This document shows positions 51,628 to 59,774 of a DNA stretch of 64,000 nt, in pieces. The notes under the pieces are model-generated. The model was not told the origin of the DNA, did no database searches, and worked only from the letters and a program-made list of their open reading frames with translations. Position 1 is the first letter of the stretch. Every line of letters starts with the position of its first letter. Origin of the DNA: Clostridia bacterium (GTDB lineage: Bacteria > Bacillota_A > Clostridia > Oscillospirales > CAG-272). The DNA lies in contig JAFUJS010000015.1 of assembly GCA_017468115.1 (NCBI GenBank), forward strand, positions 18,867 through 82,866, in the 5' to 3' direction. Made by a program: the position numbers and the translations under genes.

Positions 51628-52296
51628 ATGGAGAATAATCAAGCTAAAAAGGAAGAAATAAAGGCTGCGCCCAAGCAGGCACAGGTAAAGCTTGTTACAC
51701 CGGCACAGGCAAAGCCCGCCACACCGGCACAGGCAAAGCCTGTTACATCGACACAGGCAAAGATCGGCACACTGGCAGAAGCAAAGCCTGCATCACAACC
51801 ACAGGCAAAGCCCACCCCACAAGCACAGGCAAAGCCTGCATCACAATCACAGGCAAAGCCCGTCACAACGACAGCGGCAAAGCCTGCACCACAAGCACCA
51901 AACCCAAAAAAGATAGACTACTCAAAGAGGACAAGAAGCTATAAGGTGCACAAAATTGTCAGCACAATTATTTGTGCTATAACAACTGCTATAATTCTTG
52001 GCTTTTACATTCCACTTTTAGTTGACGTTTTAACCACCGTGCCCGACCCTGATGCAACCGTTGACCTAAGCGGTGTTGGCAATGCACTATACGCTGTGTT
52101 TGCCTTGGTTGGCGCAATAATTGCACTTGTGCTTTACATTCCGTCAACAACTCTGGGCGCAATGGGATTTGTTGCTACCCTCAAAAGATACCAAAAGGGC
52201 GAAAAAACAGGGGAGAAGGTATGGTTTGGAATTTTGACCTTTTTGCCACTTCTTATAGAAATTCTGTTGCTACTTAGCATAGCATTGGTAGTATAA
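51628..52296 (+). CDS. Membrane protein with an Ala/Lys/Pro/Gln octapeptide repeat
   Basis: 222 residues. Residues about 18-90 are nine copies of an octapeptide of the type (T/S)PAQAKP(A/V). Three hydrophobic helices follow (about 110-135, 148-172 and 200-222). The basic linker places the repeat in the cytoplasm. No family recognised. ATG after AGGGGG. Its repeat DNA is a 24-bp tandem. Confidence 0.65.
   Translation: MENNQAKKEEIKAAPKQAQVKLVTPAQAKPATPAQAKPVTSTQAKIGTLAEAKPASQPQAKPTPQAQAKPASQSQAKPVTTTAAKPAPQAPNPKKIDYSKRTRSYKVHKIVSTIICAITTAIILGFYIPLLVDVLTTVPDPDATVDLSGVGNALYAVFALVGAIIALVLYIPSTTLGAMGFVATLKRYQKGEKTGEKVWFGILTFLPLLIEILLLLSIALVV
51680..51890 (+). repeat. 24-bp tandem repeat inside the 51628 gene
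   Basis: CACAGGCAAAGCC recurs at 24-bp spacing (51680, 51704, 51728, 51752, 51776, 51800, 51824, 51848 and 51872), giving nine units. The period is a multiple of three, so changes in copy number stay in frame. Confidence 0.85.
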
Positions 52297-52299
52297 AAA

Positions 52300-52331
52300 A
52301 CAAAAAACTGCGACACGTGTCGCAGTTTTTT
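52300..52331. terminator. Bidirectional terminator
   Basis: AAAACTGCGACAC pairs with GTGTCGCAGTTTT. It ends both the 51628 gene and the GDPD gene on the other strand. Confidence 0.85.
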
Positions 52332-52334
52332 TAA

Positions 52335-53054
52335 TTATTCCAGTATATTTGTCGTGATATAATCAATGCCCCACTGTGCAAGGCGCTCGCCATCGTCCCT
52401 TTCGTTGACTGTCCAGCAGTCTACGCTAAGTCCGCGGGAGTGTGCAGCATCAATTTGCTCCTTGGTAAGACCCTTTTGATAAACATCTACGTCTATTTTG
52501 TCCTTTTCCAATCTGTCAAGAATCTCGTCGGTTATTCCCCAAAACAGGAAAGCGGCAGGATGGCTTGGCAGCACCCTTCTTACCCTTAAAAGGTTATCGT
52601 AATTAAAGGAAATAAACATAACCCGCTCAAGATATTCAAAGGAGCGAATAATATCAATAATTTTTAGAATTTCCTTGTCGGTAAAGTCGGATTTCAGCTC
52701 TAAAACACAGTTCTTGTCGTATCTTTTGCATATAGCAAGATAGTTTTCAAGGACACAGGGTCTTAAATCCTTTCGGTCCTTCGTTGTGTCAATGTCGCAT
52801 AATACGATATTTTGTATTTCTTCAAGGGTGGAATCCTCAATAACCAAATCCACACCGGCAACACGCTTAAAATCAGGGTCGTGGTTAATCACAAAGTGCC
52901 CATCAATGGTCCTGTGTATATCGGTTTCAATGGCAAAATAGGAGCGATTGCCCGCCGCCACAAAGGCAGAGGTGGTGTTTTCCTTCTCAAGCCCCGAAAG
53001 CCCCCTGTGCGCAACAATTCTTGTTTGCTTCTTTTCAAATTTTATAGTGTCCAT
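52335..53054 (-). CDS. Glycerophosphodiester phosphodiesterase
   Basis: 239 residues from ATG 53054, with GAGGAAT upstream. Catalytic motifs: IVAHRGLSG (His), KENTTSAF (Glu), AIETDIHRTIDGHFVINHD, and ELKSDF. The enzyme hydrolyses glycerophosphodiesters to glycerol 3-phosphate and an alcohol. It lies 1 nt after the membrane protein gene in the same operon. Confidence 0.92.
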   Translation of the reverse strand: MDTIKFEKKQTRIVAHRGLSGLEKENTTSAFVAAGNRSYFAIETDIHRTIDGHFVINHDPDFKRVAGVDLVIEDSTLEEIQNIVLCDIDTTKDRKDLRPCVLENYLAICKRYDKNCVLELKSDFTDKEILKIIDIIRSFEYLERVMFISFNYDNLLRVRRVLPSHPAAFLFWGITDEILDRLEKDKIDVDVYQKGLTKEQIDAAHSRGLSVDCWTVNERDDGERLAQWGIDYITTNILE

Positions 53055-53055
53055 G

Positions 53056-53598
53056 CTATTCCTCGTTTGTATTGTTGTTATGTGCTTGTGCAAAAAGCTC
53101 TAATTGTACTCTTTTTCTTTGATATGCGGCGATTTTGCAGGCTCCGAGAGCGCTAAGCAAGAAAAGCCCCTCAAAAACGAAAAATACAATAAGATAAAGC
53201 CAGATTGGCACATCAAGCATTGTTAAAATGTGTGGGCCGATTAAGCGATTTCCCAAAACCGCACCCCAAAGATTTATGCTTCCACCTGCTGACCAAAAGG
53301 CAAAGTGGGTACAAAGAGAGAAGACAAGCCTTGCCCCAAGGACTAAAGAGTAGTCAATGCAAAATTGTGGAAATGTCAAGCTGCGGTTGTTTTTGAAAAA
53401 AGCAAAAATCACAATAAATCTGGTTAGCAGCTCCAAAGCAGTCTCGGCAACCGCCGTGATAACATCCTCGCTCTGCGTGTCAAGACTTGAAAACCTTATC
53501 AGCATAATAAAGGGTCCGTTAATAAACAAGCCTATTACCAGAACAGTAGCTTGTATAATCAAAAAGTACGCAAGACTATTTTTCCAATTAAGCTTCAT
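53056..53598 (-). CDS. Polytopic membrane protein, unknown
   Basis: 180 residues with about four or five hydrophobic segments spread from 8 to 155. Basic C-terminus. It lies between rhaM and the GDPD gene on the same strand with gaps of 21 and 1 nt. No family recognised. Confidence 0.6.
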   Translation of the reverse strand: MKLNWKNSLAYFLIIQATVLVIGLFINGPFIMLIRFSSLDTQSEDVITAVAETALELLTRFIVIFAFFKNNRSLTFPQFCIDYSLVLGARLVFSLCTHFAFWSAGGSINLWGAVLGNRLIGPHILTMLDVPIWLYLIVFFVFEGLFLLSALGACKIAAYQRKRVQLELFAQAHNNNTNEE

Positions 53599-53619
53599 AA
53601 AATCACCACCAAAATGTTA

Positions 53620-53937
53620 CTATTTGAACGAAAATACCTTAGTAAGCTGTGGCTGTGCCCCTGTTATCGGGTCAAGCTCCATAATGAGAATGTCCTTCAT
53701 ATACTCATTCCATTTTTCAACCACAGGGCTTTCTCTTTGAACCTTGGCGGCATATTCAATGCCCCTTGTGCATTCGTAATAGCCAAAAAGCTCATTACCA
53801 ACATTCCAAATAGTGTAGTTTACGATGCCGGCGCTTTCCAGCACCTCTTTCATTTCGTCCCAAATAGCGTCGTGGCGCCTGATGTATTCCTCAAGTGCCC
53901 CCTCAACTATTTTTCCCTTCCAAGCATATTTTTCCAT
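53620..53937 (-). CDS. rhaM: L-rhamnose mutarotase
   Basis: 105 residues, the standard length. MEKYAWKGKIVEG, then EYIRRHDAIWDEM with the catalytic His (about residue 22), and WNVGNELFGYYEC. It interconverts the alpha and beta anomers of L-rhamnose before isomerisation. GAGGTAA before ATG. Supports L-rhamnose use together with the rhamnosidase and FucO. Confidence 0.9.
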   Translation of the reverse strand: MEKYAWKGKIVEGALEEYIRRHDAIWDEMKEVLESAGIVNYTIWNVGNELFGYYECTRGIEYAAKVQRESPVVEKWNEYMKDILIMELDPITGAQPQLTKVFSFK

Positions 53938-54187
53938 ATAATTACCTCAATCTAATCTGCGCATCATCACAAAACATAGAAAATACGCATCATTTTCTAT
54001 TTTCTCGTTTTTTAATTATAACATAAAATAAGCAATATTTGAATAGAGCGCCCGTGAAAAATGAAATTTTTGTGCAAAATAATAAGCTTCTGTGGCAAAA
54101 AAGCCAGCCGGAAATGAACTAAACATGGTCCACTTCCAAAAGGTGGCTTAAAAAGCAAGCTAACACAGGCGAATTTTTGGGCAAGTG

Positions 54188-55258
54188 TTAGTATTTTACA
54201 TATCCATCCTTAAAGAAAAGTCTTACTATATTTTTGCTATATTTTTTAGGATTTCGTCCTACTACAATAGAGCCTACAACATAAATCGCCCAAACAATGG
54301 CAAAAATTGCAGGAAACAAAAGCAGCTTCCAATATTCTTGCACGTGCAGGCTGTTTGTTTCTTCAAAGCTCAAAAGATAGGTGTCATCAATTCTAATTGC
54401 TTTTATCACATAGTAAGCATCCTCGTCGTCCGGTGTGATTTTTTTAGAGTATGTGGTTACTACGGTTTTACCATCACACATGGACTCGAGCCTTTCATTG
54501 CTCAGTTGCTCGCCTATAAAGTCAACTTTATAGGTGTAATTATCAGAAGAAGTAAAGGTTATTTCGTTGTTATCAATAACATAGGATTCAAAGGTTGTCT
54601 GCTGCTCGATTGTATTATCAGCAGTACTACCGCTGAAAAATACATACCAAACTAAAAAAGCAGCAAAGACTACAATGACAACAGATATCATAATATATAC
54701 AAAAATAAAGCCACCTGCATCTAAAACATTACCGTTAAATATATCGTTTTTAGTTTTTTGTATTTTAGGAATAGCCAGACCGTTATGGGTGGTACGGTAT
54801 CTTTTTTTAACAAGGGCGATAAATTCCGACCCGCCTGTGGAAAATTTGTCAATCATTACCCTGCGTTTTCCTACATATAAATAAGTTTCATGTAAATTTT
54901 CTTCAATTGCCGTTACTTGATTGTATGAAAATTGCCTTTTGAAGCCGAAGAAATTTTTGGCAACGAAGCCTTCCTCGTCATAAGAGATTCTGCAATTAAT
55001 AAAGGCAATAGTTAAAGCTGAGCAAAGAAGGGAAAAAGCAAAAAATCCAATGGGTATCCAAACAGGCTCGTCGGAAAAGGCGGTGATAAACGTGGGAACC
55101 AGAAAAATGGCAGACGATACAGAACCTGCAAGTGCAAGAAATTTTGACAAAAATACTTTTCCGGCTTCCGATTTTATGGGATGACGAAAAAATTCAAAAA
55201 CTCCGATTATAATAACAGGTATCAGCAAAAATCCTAATCCTTTGACAACGTATTCCAT
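54188..55258 (-). CDS. Membrane protein with PH-like inner domain, unknown
   Basis: 356 residues. Two or three hydrophobic segments at the N-terminus (about 5-75), a domain at about 95-155 with beta-strands ending KKRYRT, a further membrane helix at 178-208, an extracytoplasmic part (about 215-300), and a last helix near 310-330. The inner part resembles a PH-like domain, but I cannot confirm it. AAGGAAGG before ATG. Confidence 0.55.
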   Translation of the reverse strand: MEYVVKGLGFLLIPVIIIGVFEFFRHPIKSEAGKVFLSKFLALAGSVSSAIFLVPTFITAFSDEPVWIPIGFFAFSLLCSALTIAFINCRISYDEEGFVAKNFFGFKRQFSYNQVTAIEENLHETYLYVGKRRVMIDKFSTGGSEFIALVKKRYRTTHNGLAIPKIQKTKNDIFNGNVLDAGGFIFVYIMISVVIVVFAAFLVWYVFFSGSTADNTIEQQTTFESYVIDNNEITFTSSDNYTYKVDFIGEQLSNERLESMCDGKTVVTTYSKKITPDDEDAYYVIKAIRIDDTYLLSFEETNSLHVQEYWKLLLFPAIFAIVWAIYVVGSIVVGRNPKKYSKNIVRLFFKDGYVKY

Positions 55259-55440
55259 TGATACACCTTCCTTTCAGATAATGTTCCTTACAATTATATC
55301 ATAAAAGAGAAGATATTAAAATGTGTATTTTGAAAAATTTGCATTAAGATGAAATCAAGCACCTTGATTTAAGTGGAAAACCTTCTTGTAAAACAAGATA
55401 AAACGTGATAAACTTAAGAAAAAGCAACGGAGGACGGAAA

Positions 55441-56181
55441 ATGAAAATATTATCTATCGGAAACAGCTTTTCTGCCGATGCCCATGCATATCTGCACAAG
55501 CTAGCAGAGCAAAGGGGCATAGAGCTAAAAACGGTTAATCTGGCAATCGGCGGCTGTAGCCTTGAAATGCATTATAACAACGTAGTAAATAACAACGCAA
55601 ATTATTTGCTCAGCATAAACGGTGGAGAGTGGGAAAGGGAACTTGTTACTATTGAGGAATATATAAAAAAGGAACGCTATGATGTGGTTACACTCCAGCA
55701 GGTAAGCCATTTTTCGGGACAGTACGAAACCTACCAGCCCTATCTGAATTACCTTGCAAAATATGTAAGAGAAAATCAGCCCACAGCACATCTGTATTTC
55801 CATAAAACCTGGGCATACGAGCTTGATTCAAGCCACTTCGGCTTTCAAGCCTACGACCAAAACCAAAGAAAAATGTACGACTCAATTTGCAATGCAGCAA
55901 GCTCTGCGTGCCTTGTAACGGGAGCTACCGTAATTCCGTCGGGCGACGTTATTCAGGCAATGCGAGAAAATCTCCCCGCCTTTGATTATGCAAACGGTGG
56001 ACAGTCCCTGTGCTGCGATGGCTTTCATATGTCCCACACCTATGGCAGATTTGCCGTTGCCATGACCTGGCTGGCAACCCTCACAGGCAAAAGAGCAGAG
56101 TCACTGCCCTTTATGGAGCTTGACCTCCAAATAATCGAAAAAATCTGTGAGATAATCAACCAAACCTTATTTGAAAAATAA
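55441..56181 (+). CDS. DUF4886-type SGNH hydrolase
   Basis: 246 residues from ATG 55441, after GGAGG. The catalytic Ser is in IGNSFSADAHAYLHKLA at the start, and the Asp-His pair in DGFHMSHTYGRF near 215-225. The family is a GDSL/SGNH hydrolase group often found with polysaccharide degradation. The substrate (perhaps an acetyl ester of pectin) is inferred. Has its own upstream region and a strong terminator. Confidence 0.8.
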   Translation: MKILSIGNSFSADAHAYLHKLAEQRGIELKTVNLAIGGCSLEMHYNNVVNNNANYLLSINGGEWERELVTIEEYIKKERYDVVTLQQVSHFSGQYETYQPYLNYLAKYVRENQPTAHLYFHKTWAYELDSSHFGFQAYDQNQRKMYDSICNAASSACLVTGATVIPSGDVIQAMRENLPAFDYANGGQSLCCDGFHMSHTYGRFAVAMTWLATLTGKRAESLPFMELDLQIIEKICEIINQTLFEK

Positions 56182-56191
56182 AAAAAGGACA

Positions 56192-56238
56192 CCAAGGGAC
56201 ACCTACCATAAAGCAGGTAGGTGTCCCTTGGCATTTTT
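56192..56238 (+). terminator. Terminator with a 16-bp stem
   Basis: CCAAGGGACACCTACC (56192-56207) pairs perfectly with GGTAGGTGTCCCTTGG (56216-56231), with T-run after it. It also marks the end of the chromosomal gene block before the transferred cassette. Confidence 0.8.
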
Positions 56239-56304
56239 GTTGATTGGTTTGGATGAGAGGATGAATTGTATTAAAATCAAAATCTAATTCTGGAGGATAC
56301 TACA

Positions 56305-56688
56305 ATGAAAACTAACTTTGAAAATCTTTACGAAACTCTCGGAGGAACCTACCGCGAGGAAAACGGACACCTTATTCCCGATATTGCACTTCCCGAACAG
56401 GCAGACTATCAGATTAGCAAGTACGGAAGGATGCACCTTGATTACATCAAAAACCATCGTCACGGAAGGTACACCACTCTGCTGACCGAAGGCAAGTTAA
56501 ACGCTCGGTTGCACGAGATAGACCTTGATGCAAACAAAATGCTTGAAACTATTATCTTCCGCCTCGCTGCCGAAAGAGGCATTGACGAGAATTTGAAAGC
56601 TCGTGATATGCTCCGTTGGGTTGCCGAGATGAACAACATCAAGGCAAGCGCGGAAGAAATCGTTTTGCGGGAGGTGGTGTTGGTATGA
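56305..56688 (+). CDS. tnpV: TnpV-type transposon-encoded protein
   Basis: 127 residues. The chain has the recognisable TnpV core LPEQADYQISKYGRMHLDYI and then HGRYTTLL. TnpV is found in several Clostridial transposons (Tn4451-like) and has no proven function. ATG after GGAGG. The next gene overlaps it by 4 nt. Confidence 0.8.
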   Translation: MKTNFENLYETLGGTYREENGHLIPDIALPEQADYQISKYGRMHLDYIKNHRHGRYTTLLTEGKLNARLHEIDLDANKMLETIIFRLAAERGIDENLKARDMLRWVAEMNNIKASAEEIVLREVVLV

Positions 56689-56951
56689 AATCTATCATCA
56701 ATGAACTTTGGCATGGTAACATCATTCCGCAAGAGGATAGCAGAACGAACTCCAAAGAAATGAAGGAATTGCTCGGCTATATGTCGCGGCATCACGAGGA
56801 CTTGGAAAAGAGCTTTACCGACGAGCAGAAAGAAATCTTCGAGAAATTCCACGATTGTTGGAGCGAGTATATGAGTTTGGCAGAGGCAGCCATCTTTGAA
56901 TACGCTTTCAAACTCGGTATGCAAATATCGATTGAAACACTAACCGAATAA
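56685..56951 (+). CDS. DUF6809-like small protein
   Basis: 88 residues from ATG 56685, which overlaps tnpV as ATGA. An upstream in-frame ATG at 56616 lies within tnpV. It resembles the small protein that usually accompanies tnpV (MKSIINELWHGNIIPQED start). Helical, no known role. Confidence 0.65.
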   Translation: MKSIINELWHGNIIPQEDSRTNSKEMKELLGYMSRHHEDLEKSFTDEQKEIFEKFHDCWSEYMSLAEAAIFEYAFKLGMQISIETLTE

Positions 56952-56957
56952 TCTACG

Positions 56958-56984
56958 GCGGCGGGGCTTGTCCTCGCCGCTTTT
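56958..56984 (+). terminator. Terminator after the tnpV pair
   Basis: GCGGCGGGG (56958-56966) pairs with CCTCGCCGC (56972-56980) and is followed by TTTT. Confidence 0.65.
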
Positions 56985-57007
56985 CACTATCTTTTTACAA
57001 TAAACTA

Positions 57008-57055
57008 TTGAAAGTTTGCTATAAATATGTTATAATGATGTTATAATCAATTATA
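57008..57055 (+). promoter_or_regulatory. Promoter and operator of the R-M operon
   Basis: TTGAAA (57008-57013), 17 nt, TATAAT (57031-57036). Just downstream TATAAT-CA-ATTATA (57042-57055) is a perfect palindrome over the start site. It could be bound by the HTH protein encoded immediately after it, like the C-box of controller proteins. Confidence 0.65.
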
Positions 57056-57070
57056 CCGAGAGGTGCAACA

Positions 57071-57274
57071 ATGACATTTGCTGAAAAGATGCAAGCTGTA
57101 AGAAAACAGTTGTTTTTAAGCCAAGAAGCTATGGCGAAAGAGCTTGGCGTTTCATTTGCAACGGTGAACCGTTGGGAAAAAGGAAAATGTGAGCCGAGTT
57201 ATAAGGCACAAAAAGCCTTTAACGACTTATGTGAGAAACATAATATAGACGTTGCTTCACTTGTCGATAATTAA
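57071..57274 (+). CDS. Small Xre HTH protein, probable R-M controller
   Basis: 67 residues, a single HTH (LSQEAMAKELGVSFATVNRWEKG) with a short C-terminal helix (KHNIDVASLVDN). Size and placement in front of vsr, methyltransferases and a nuclease match controller (C) proteins of type II systems. The palindrome in its own promoter supports autoregulation. GAGAGGT before ATG. Confidence 0.75.
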   Translation: MTFAEKMQAVRKQLFLSQEAMAKELGVSFATVNRWEKGKCEPSYKAQKAFNDLCEKHNIDVASLVDN

Positions 57275-57275
57275 G

Positions 57276-57686
57276 ATGCAAAAGACAAAAGAACAAATCA
57301 GTTACAATATGCAACAAGTGAAAAATAAGGACTCCAAGATTGAAGTCTTGTTGCGTAAAGAACTATGGTCGCGCGGTATTCGTTACAGAAAGAACGTGAA
57401 CCGCATATATGGAAAACCCGATATTGTATTCATAGGCAAAAAGATTGCCGTTTTTTGCGACAGCGAATTTTGGCACGGATACAATTGGGAAGAACGAAAG
57501 AAAGATTTCAAGTCGCACCAAGAATTTTGGATACCGAAGATTGAACGGAATATGGAGCGAGATGCCGAAGTAACGGCAAAGCTTGAATCCGAGGGATGGA
57601 CGGTTATTCGTTTTTGGGGTAATGAAATCAAAAAGAACACGGCGCAGTGCGCAGATATAATTGAAAAGGCGGTACATTCAAAATGA
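57276..57686 (+). CDS. vsr: Very short patch repair endonuclease
   Basis: 136 residues from ATG 57276, one base after the stop of the HTH gene. The Vsr fold is clear: RKELWSRGIRYRKNV, NRIYGKPDIVF with the metal-binding Asp, and FCDSEFWHGYNW. It nicks T in T:G mismatches left by deamination of 5-methylcytosine. It overlaps the first methyltransferase by 4 nt and is expected next to a cytosine-5 methylase. Confidence 0.92.
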   Translation: MQKTKEQISYNMQQVKNKDSKIEVLLRKELWSRGIRYRKNVNRIYGKPDIVFIGKKIAVFCDSEFWHGYNWEERKKDFKSHQEFWIPKIERNMERDAEVTAKLESEGWTVIRFWGNEIKKNTAQCADIIEKAVHSK

Positions 57687-58687
57687 ATGGATTAAGATCA
57701 ATAGATTTATTCGCAGGAATCGGAGGCATTCGGCTCGGTTTTGACAGAGCTTTCGGTGAGAAAATTGATACGGTGTTCGTCTGCGAATGGGATGAAAACG
57801 CACAGAAAACCTATAAGGCAAACTTTAACGACGATTTTGCAATTGCCGGTGATATAACGAAAATTGACGAGAAGGATGTTCCCGAGTTTGACATCTGCCT
57901 TGCGGGGTTCCCGTGTCAAGCGTTTAGCCTTGCCGGACAACGTATGGGCTTTGAGGATAACTACAAGGGTATGTGTCGCGGTACGCTCTTTATGGATGTT
58001 GCTCGTATCTGTGAATATCACAAGCCGAAGGTTATCTTTTGTGAGAATGTAAAAGGACTTGTTATACACGATAGGGGCAGAACCTTCAAAATTATTTGCA
58101 AGACCTTTGAAGATCTCGGCTACAAGGTATTCCATCAAGTGTTGAACAGCAAGAATTTCGGAGTTCCTCAAAACAGAGAAAGAATTTACGTGGTAGCATT
58201 TAGAAACGATATTGCCCCCGAAACCTTTGATTTTCCGGAAATGACCGATGATACAAAGCGTTTGTGGGATATTCGTGAAGAAAATCCCGTTCCCGCCAAG
58301 TATTATTTGAGTGATGTATATGTAGAAACGCTCCGCCGCCATAAGGCTCGTCACGAATCCAAGGGTAACGGCTTCGGTTACGAAATCCGCGATTGGAGTG
58401 ATGTAGCCGGTGCTATCGTGTGCGGTGGTATGGGCAGAGAAAGAAATCTTGTGGTAGATAAGCGTCAGAAGAACCTTACTCCCACTACTCACATTAAAGG
58501 AAAAATCAATAAAGAGGGTATCCGTAAAATGACACCTCGCGAATGGGCACGCTTGCAGGGATTCCCGGATAGTTTCGTTCTCCCTCTTGCGGATACTCAT
58601 CTTTATAAGCAACTTGGTAATAGCGTAACCGTAAACGTAATCGCAGCTATTGCAGAAAGAATTAAGGAGGTACTTGATAATGCCTAA
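57683..58687 (+). CDS. DNA (cytosine-5) methyltransferase 1
   Basis: 334 residues. All motifs are present: SIDLFAGIGGIRLGF (I), GFPCQAFSLAG (IV, catalytic Cys about 78), ENVKGLVIH (VI), QNRERIYVV (VIII), TPREWARLQGFPDSF (IX), and KQLGNSVTVNVI (X). It methylates C5 of cytosine. Standing before an HpaII-type nuclease, it most likely protects CCGG sites. Confidence 0.93.
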   Translation: MNGLRSIDLFAGIGGIRLGFDRAFGEKIDTVFVCEWDENAQKTYKANFNDDFAIAGDITKIDEKDVPEFDICLAGFPCQAFSLAGQRMGFEDNYKGMCRGTLFMDVARICEYHKPKVIFCENVKGLVIHDRGRTFKIICKTFEDLGYKVFHQVLNSKNFGVPQNRERIYVVAFRNDIAPETFDFPEMTDDTKRLWDIREENPVPAKYYLSDVYVETLRRHKARHESKGNGFGYEIRDWSDVAGAIVCGGMGRERNLVVDKRQKNLTPTTHIKGKINKEGIRKMTPREWARLQGFPDSFVLPLADTHLYKQLGNSVTVNVIAAIAERIKEVLDNA

Positions 58688-59774
58688 GCTTTCGGGAAAC
58701 AAAGGCGAATGGAGTGAAATCTACGTATTTCTTCGTTTGCTCGAAGTCGGTAAACTCTATGCGGCAGATGCCGATTTGAACAAAATGGACGATGTATTCT
58801 ATAACATTATCAACATTGTAAGAAGCGAAAATATCGGTGTTCTTGAATTTCGTGTTGACCGTAATGCAGGGCGAGTGTCGGTTTATAATACCGAAACCGC
58901 AGCAACGCTGATAGACCTTCCTTCCGATGAATTTGCACGTTTTGCGGACAAGCTTTACAACGAGATCGTTGCGGCTAACGCTCCCTCTTTCGCATCTACC
59001 GATACCGAAGCATTTCTTGATAGAATCAGTGTAAGCACTTTGAAAGCAAAATCAAGTGACAAAGCCGATATTCGTATTAAAATTCACGACATAAACACGG
59101 GATATGAGTCCGTACAAGGTTTCAGCATCAAATCAAGACTTGGCGGAGCTTCTACTCTTGTAAATGCGGGTAAAACCACGAACTTCATCTATGAAATTAC
59201 AGGTGATGTAAATGATAACGTAATGACCGTATTCAATAACTGTTCCAAGCTGTTTAAGAGTAAGTTCGATTATCTGTATAACTACGTTAATTGCGGCTTG
59301 AAGTATATTGGTATGGAAAATGATACTTTTGAGAGCAACTTGCTTTTGATTGACGGTGATCTCCCTCAAATCTGCGCGCAAATGCTGGCTGAGTATTATG
59401 CTACCGGTGTGAATACCGTGGAAAAGGCTCTTGATTCTATCGTTGTCGCAAATCCGATGAATTACAATCTTTCAAAAGGTCATCCTTTCTATCAGTACAA
59501 ATTCAAGAAGTTTTTGACCGAAAGCGCACTTGGAATGCTTCCGTCAAAGCCTTGGGATGGAACTGCCGATGCAACGGGCGGTTATATCATTGTTCGTGAG
59601 GACGGAGAGGTTCTTTGCTATCACTTGTTTAATCGTAATGAGTTTGAGAATTATCTTGTCAATAACACTAAATTTGAAACCGCAAGTACGAGCAGACATC
59701 AGTTCGGAAGCATTTACAAGGAAAACGGCAAATATTATTTGAAGCTGAATTTGCAGATCAGATTTATCAAATGA
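58680..59774 (+). CDS. HpaII-family type II restriction endonuclease
   Basis: 364 residues from ATG 58680, with AAGGAGG upstream. The N-terminus MPKLSGNKGEWSEIYVFLRL is characteristic of HpaII-family enzymes, which cleave CCGG. It overlaps both neighbours by a few bases, so it is translated in step with the two methyltransferases. Specificity is inferred from the family. Confidence 0.85.
   Translation: MPKLSGNKGEWSEIYVFLRLLEVGKLYAADADLNKMDDVFYNIINIVRSENIGVLEFRVDRNAGRVSVYNTETAATLIDLPSDEFARFADKLYNEIVAANAPSFASTDTEAFLDRISVSTLKAKSSDKADIRIKIHDINTGYESVQGFSIKSRLGGASTLVNAGKTTNFIYEITGDVNDNVMTVFNNCSKLFKSKFDYLYNYVNCGLKYIGMENDTFESNLLLIDGDLPQICAQMLAEYYATGVNTVEKALDSIVVANPMNYNLSKGHPFYQYKFKKFLTESALGMLPSKPWDGTADATGGYIIVREDGEVLCYHLFNRNEFENYLVNNTKFETASTSRHQFGSIYKENGKYYLKLNLQIRFIK

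Noticed and set aside
51680..51890. Candidate CRISPR-like array
   Set aside because: The repeats are directly adjoining, have no spacers, and code in frame for a regular octapeptide inside a gene.
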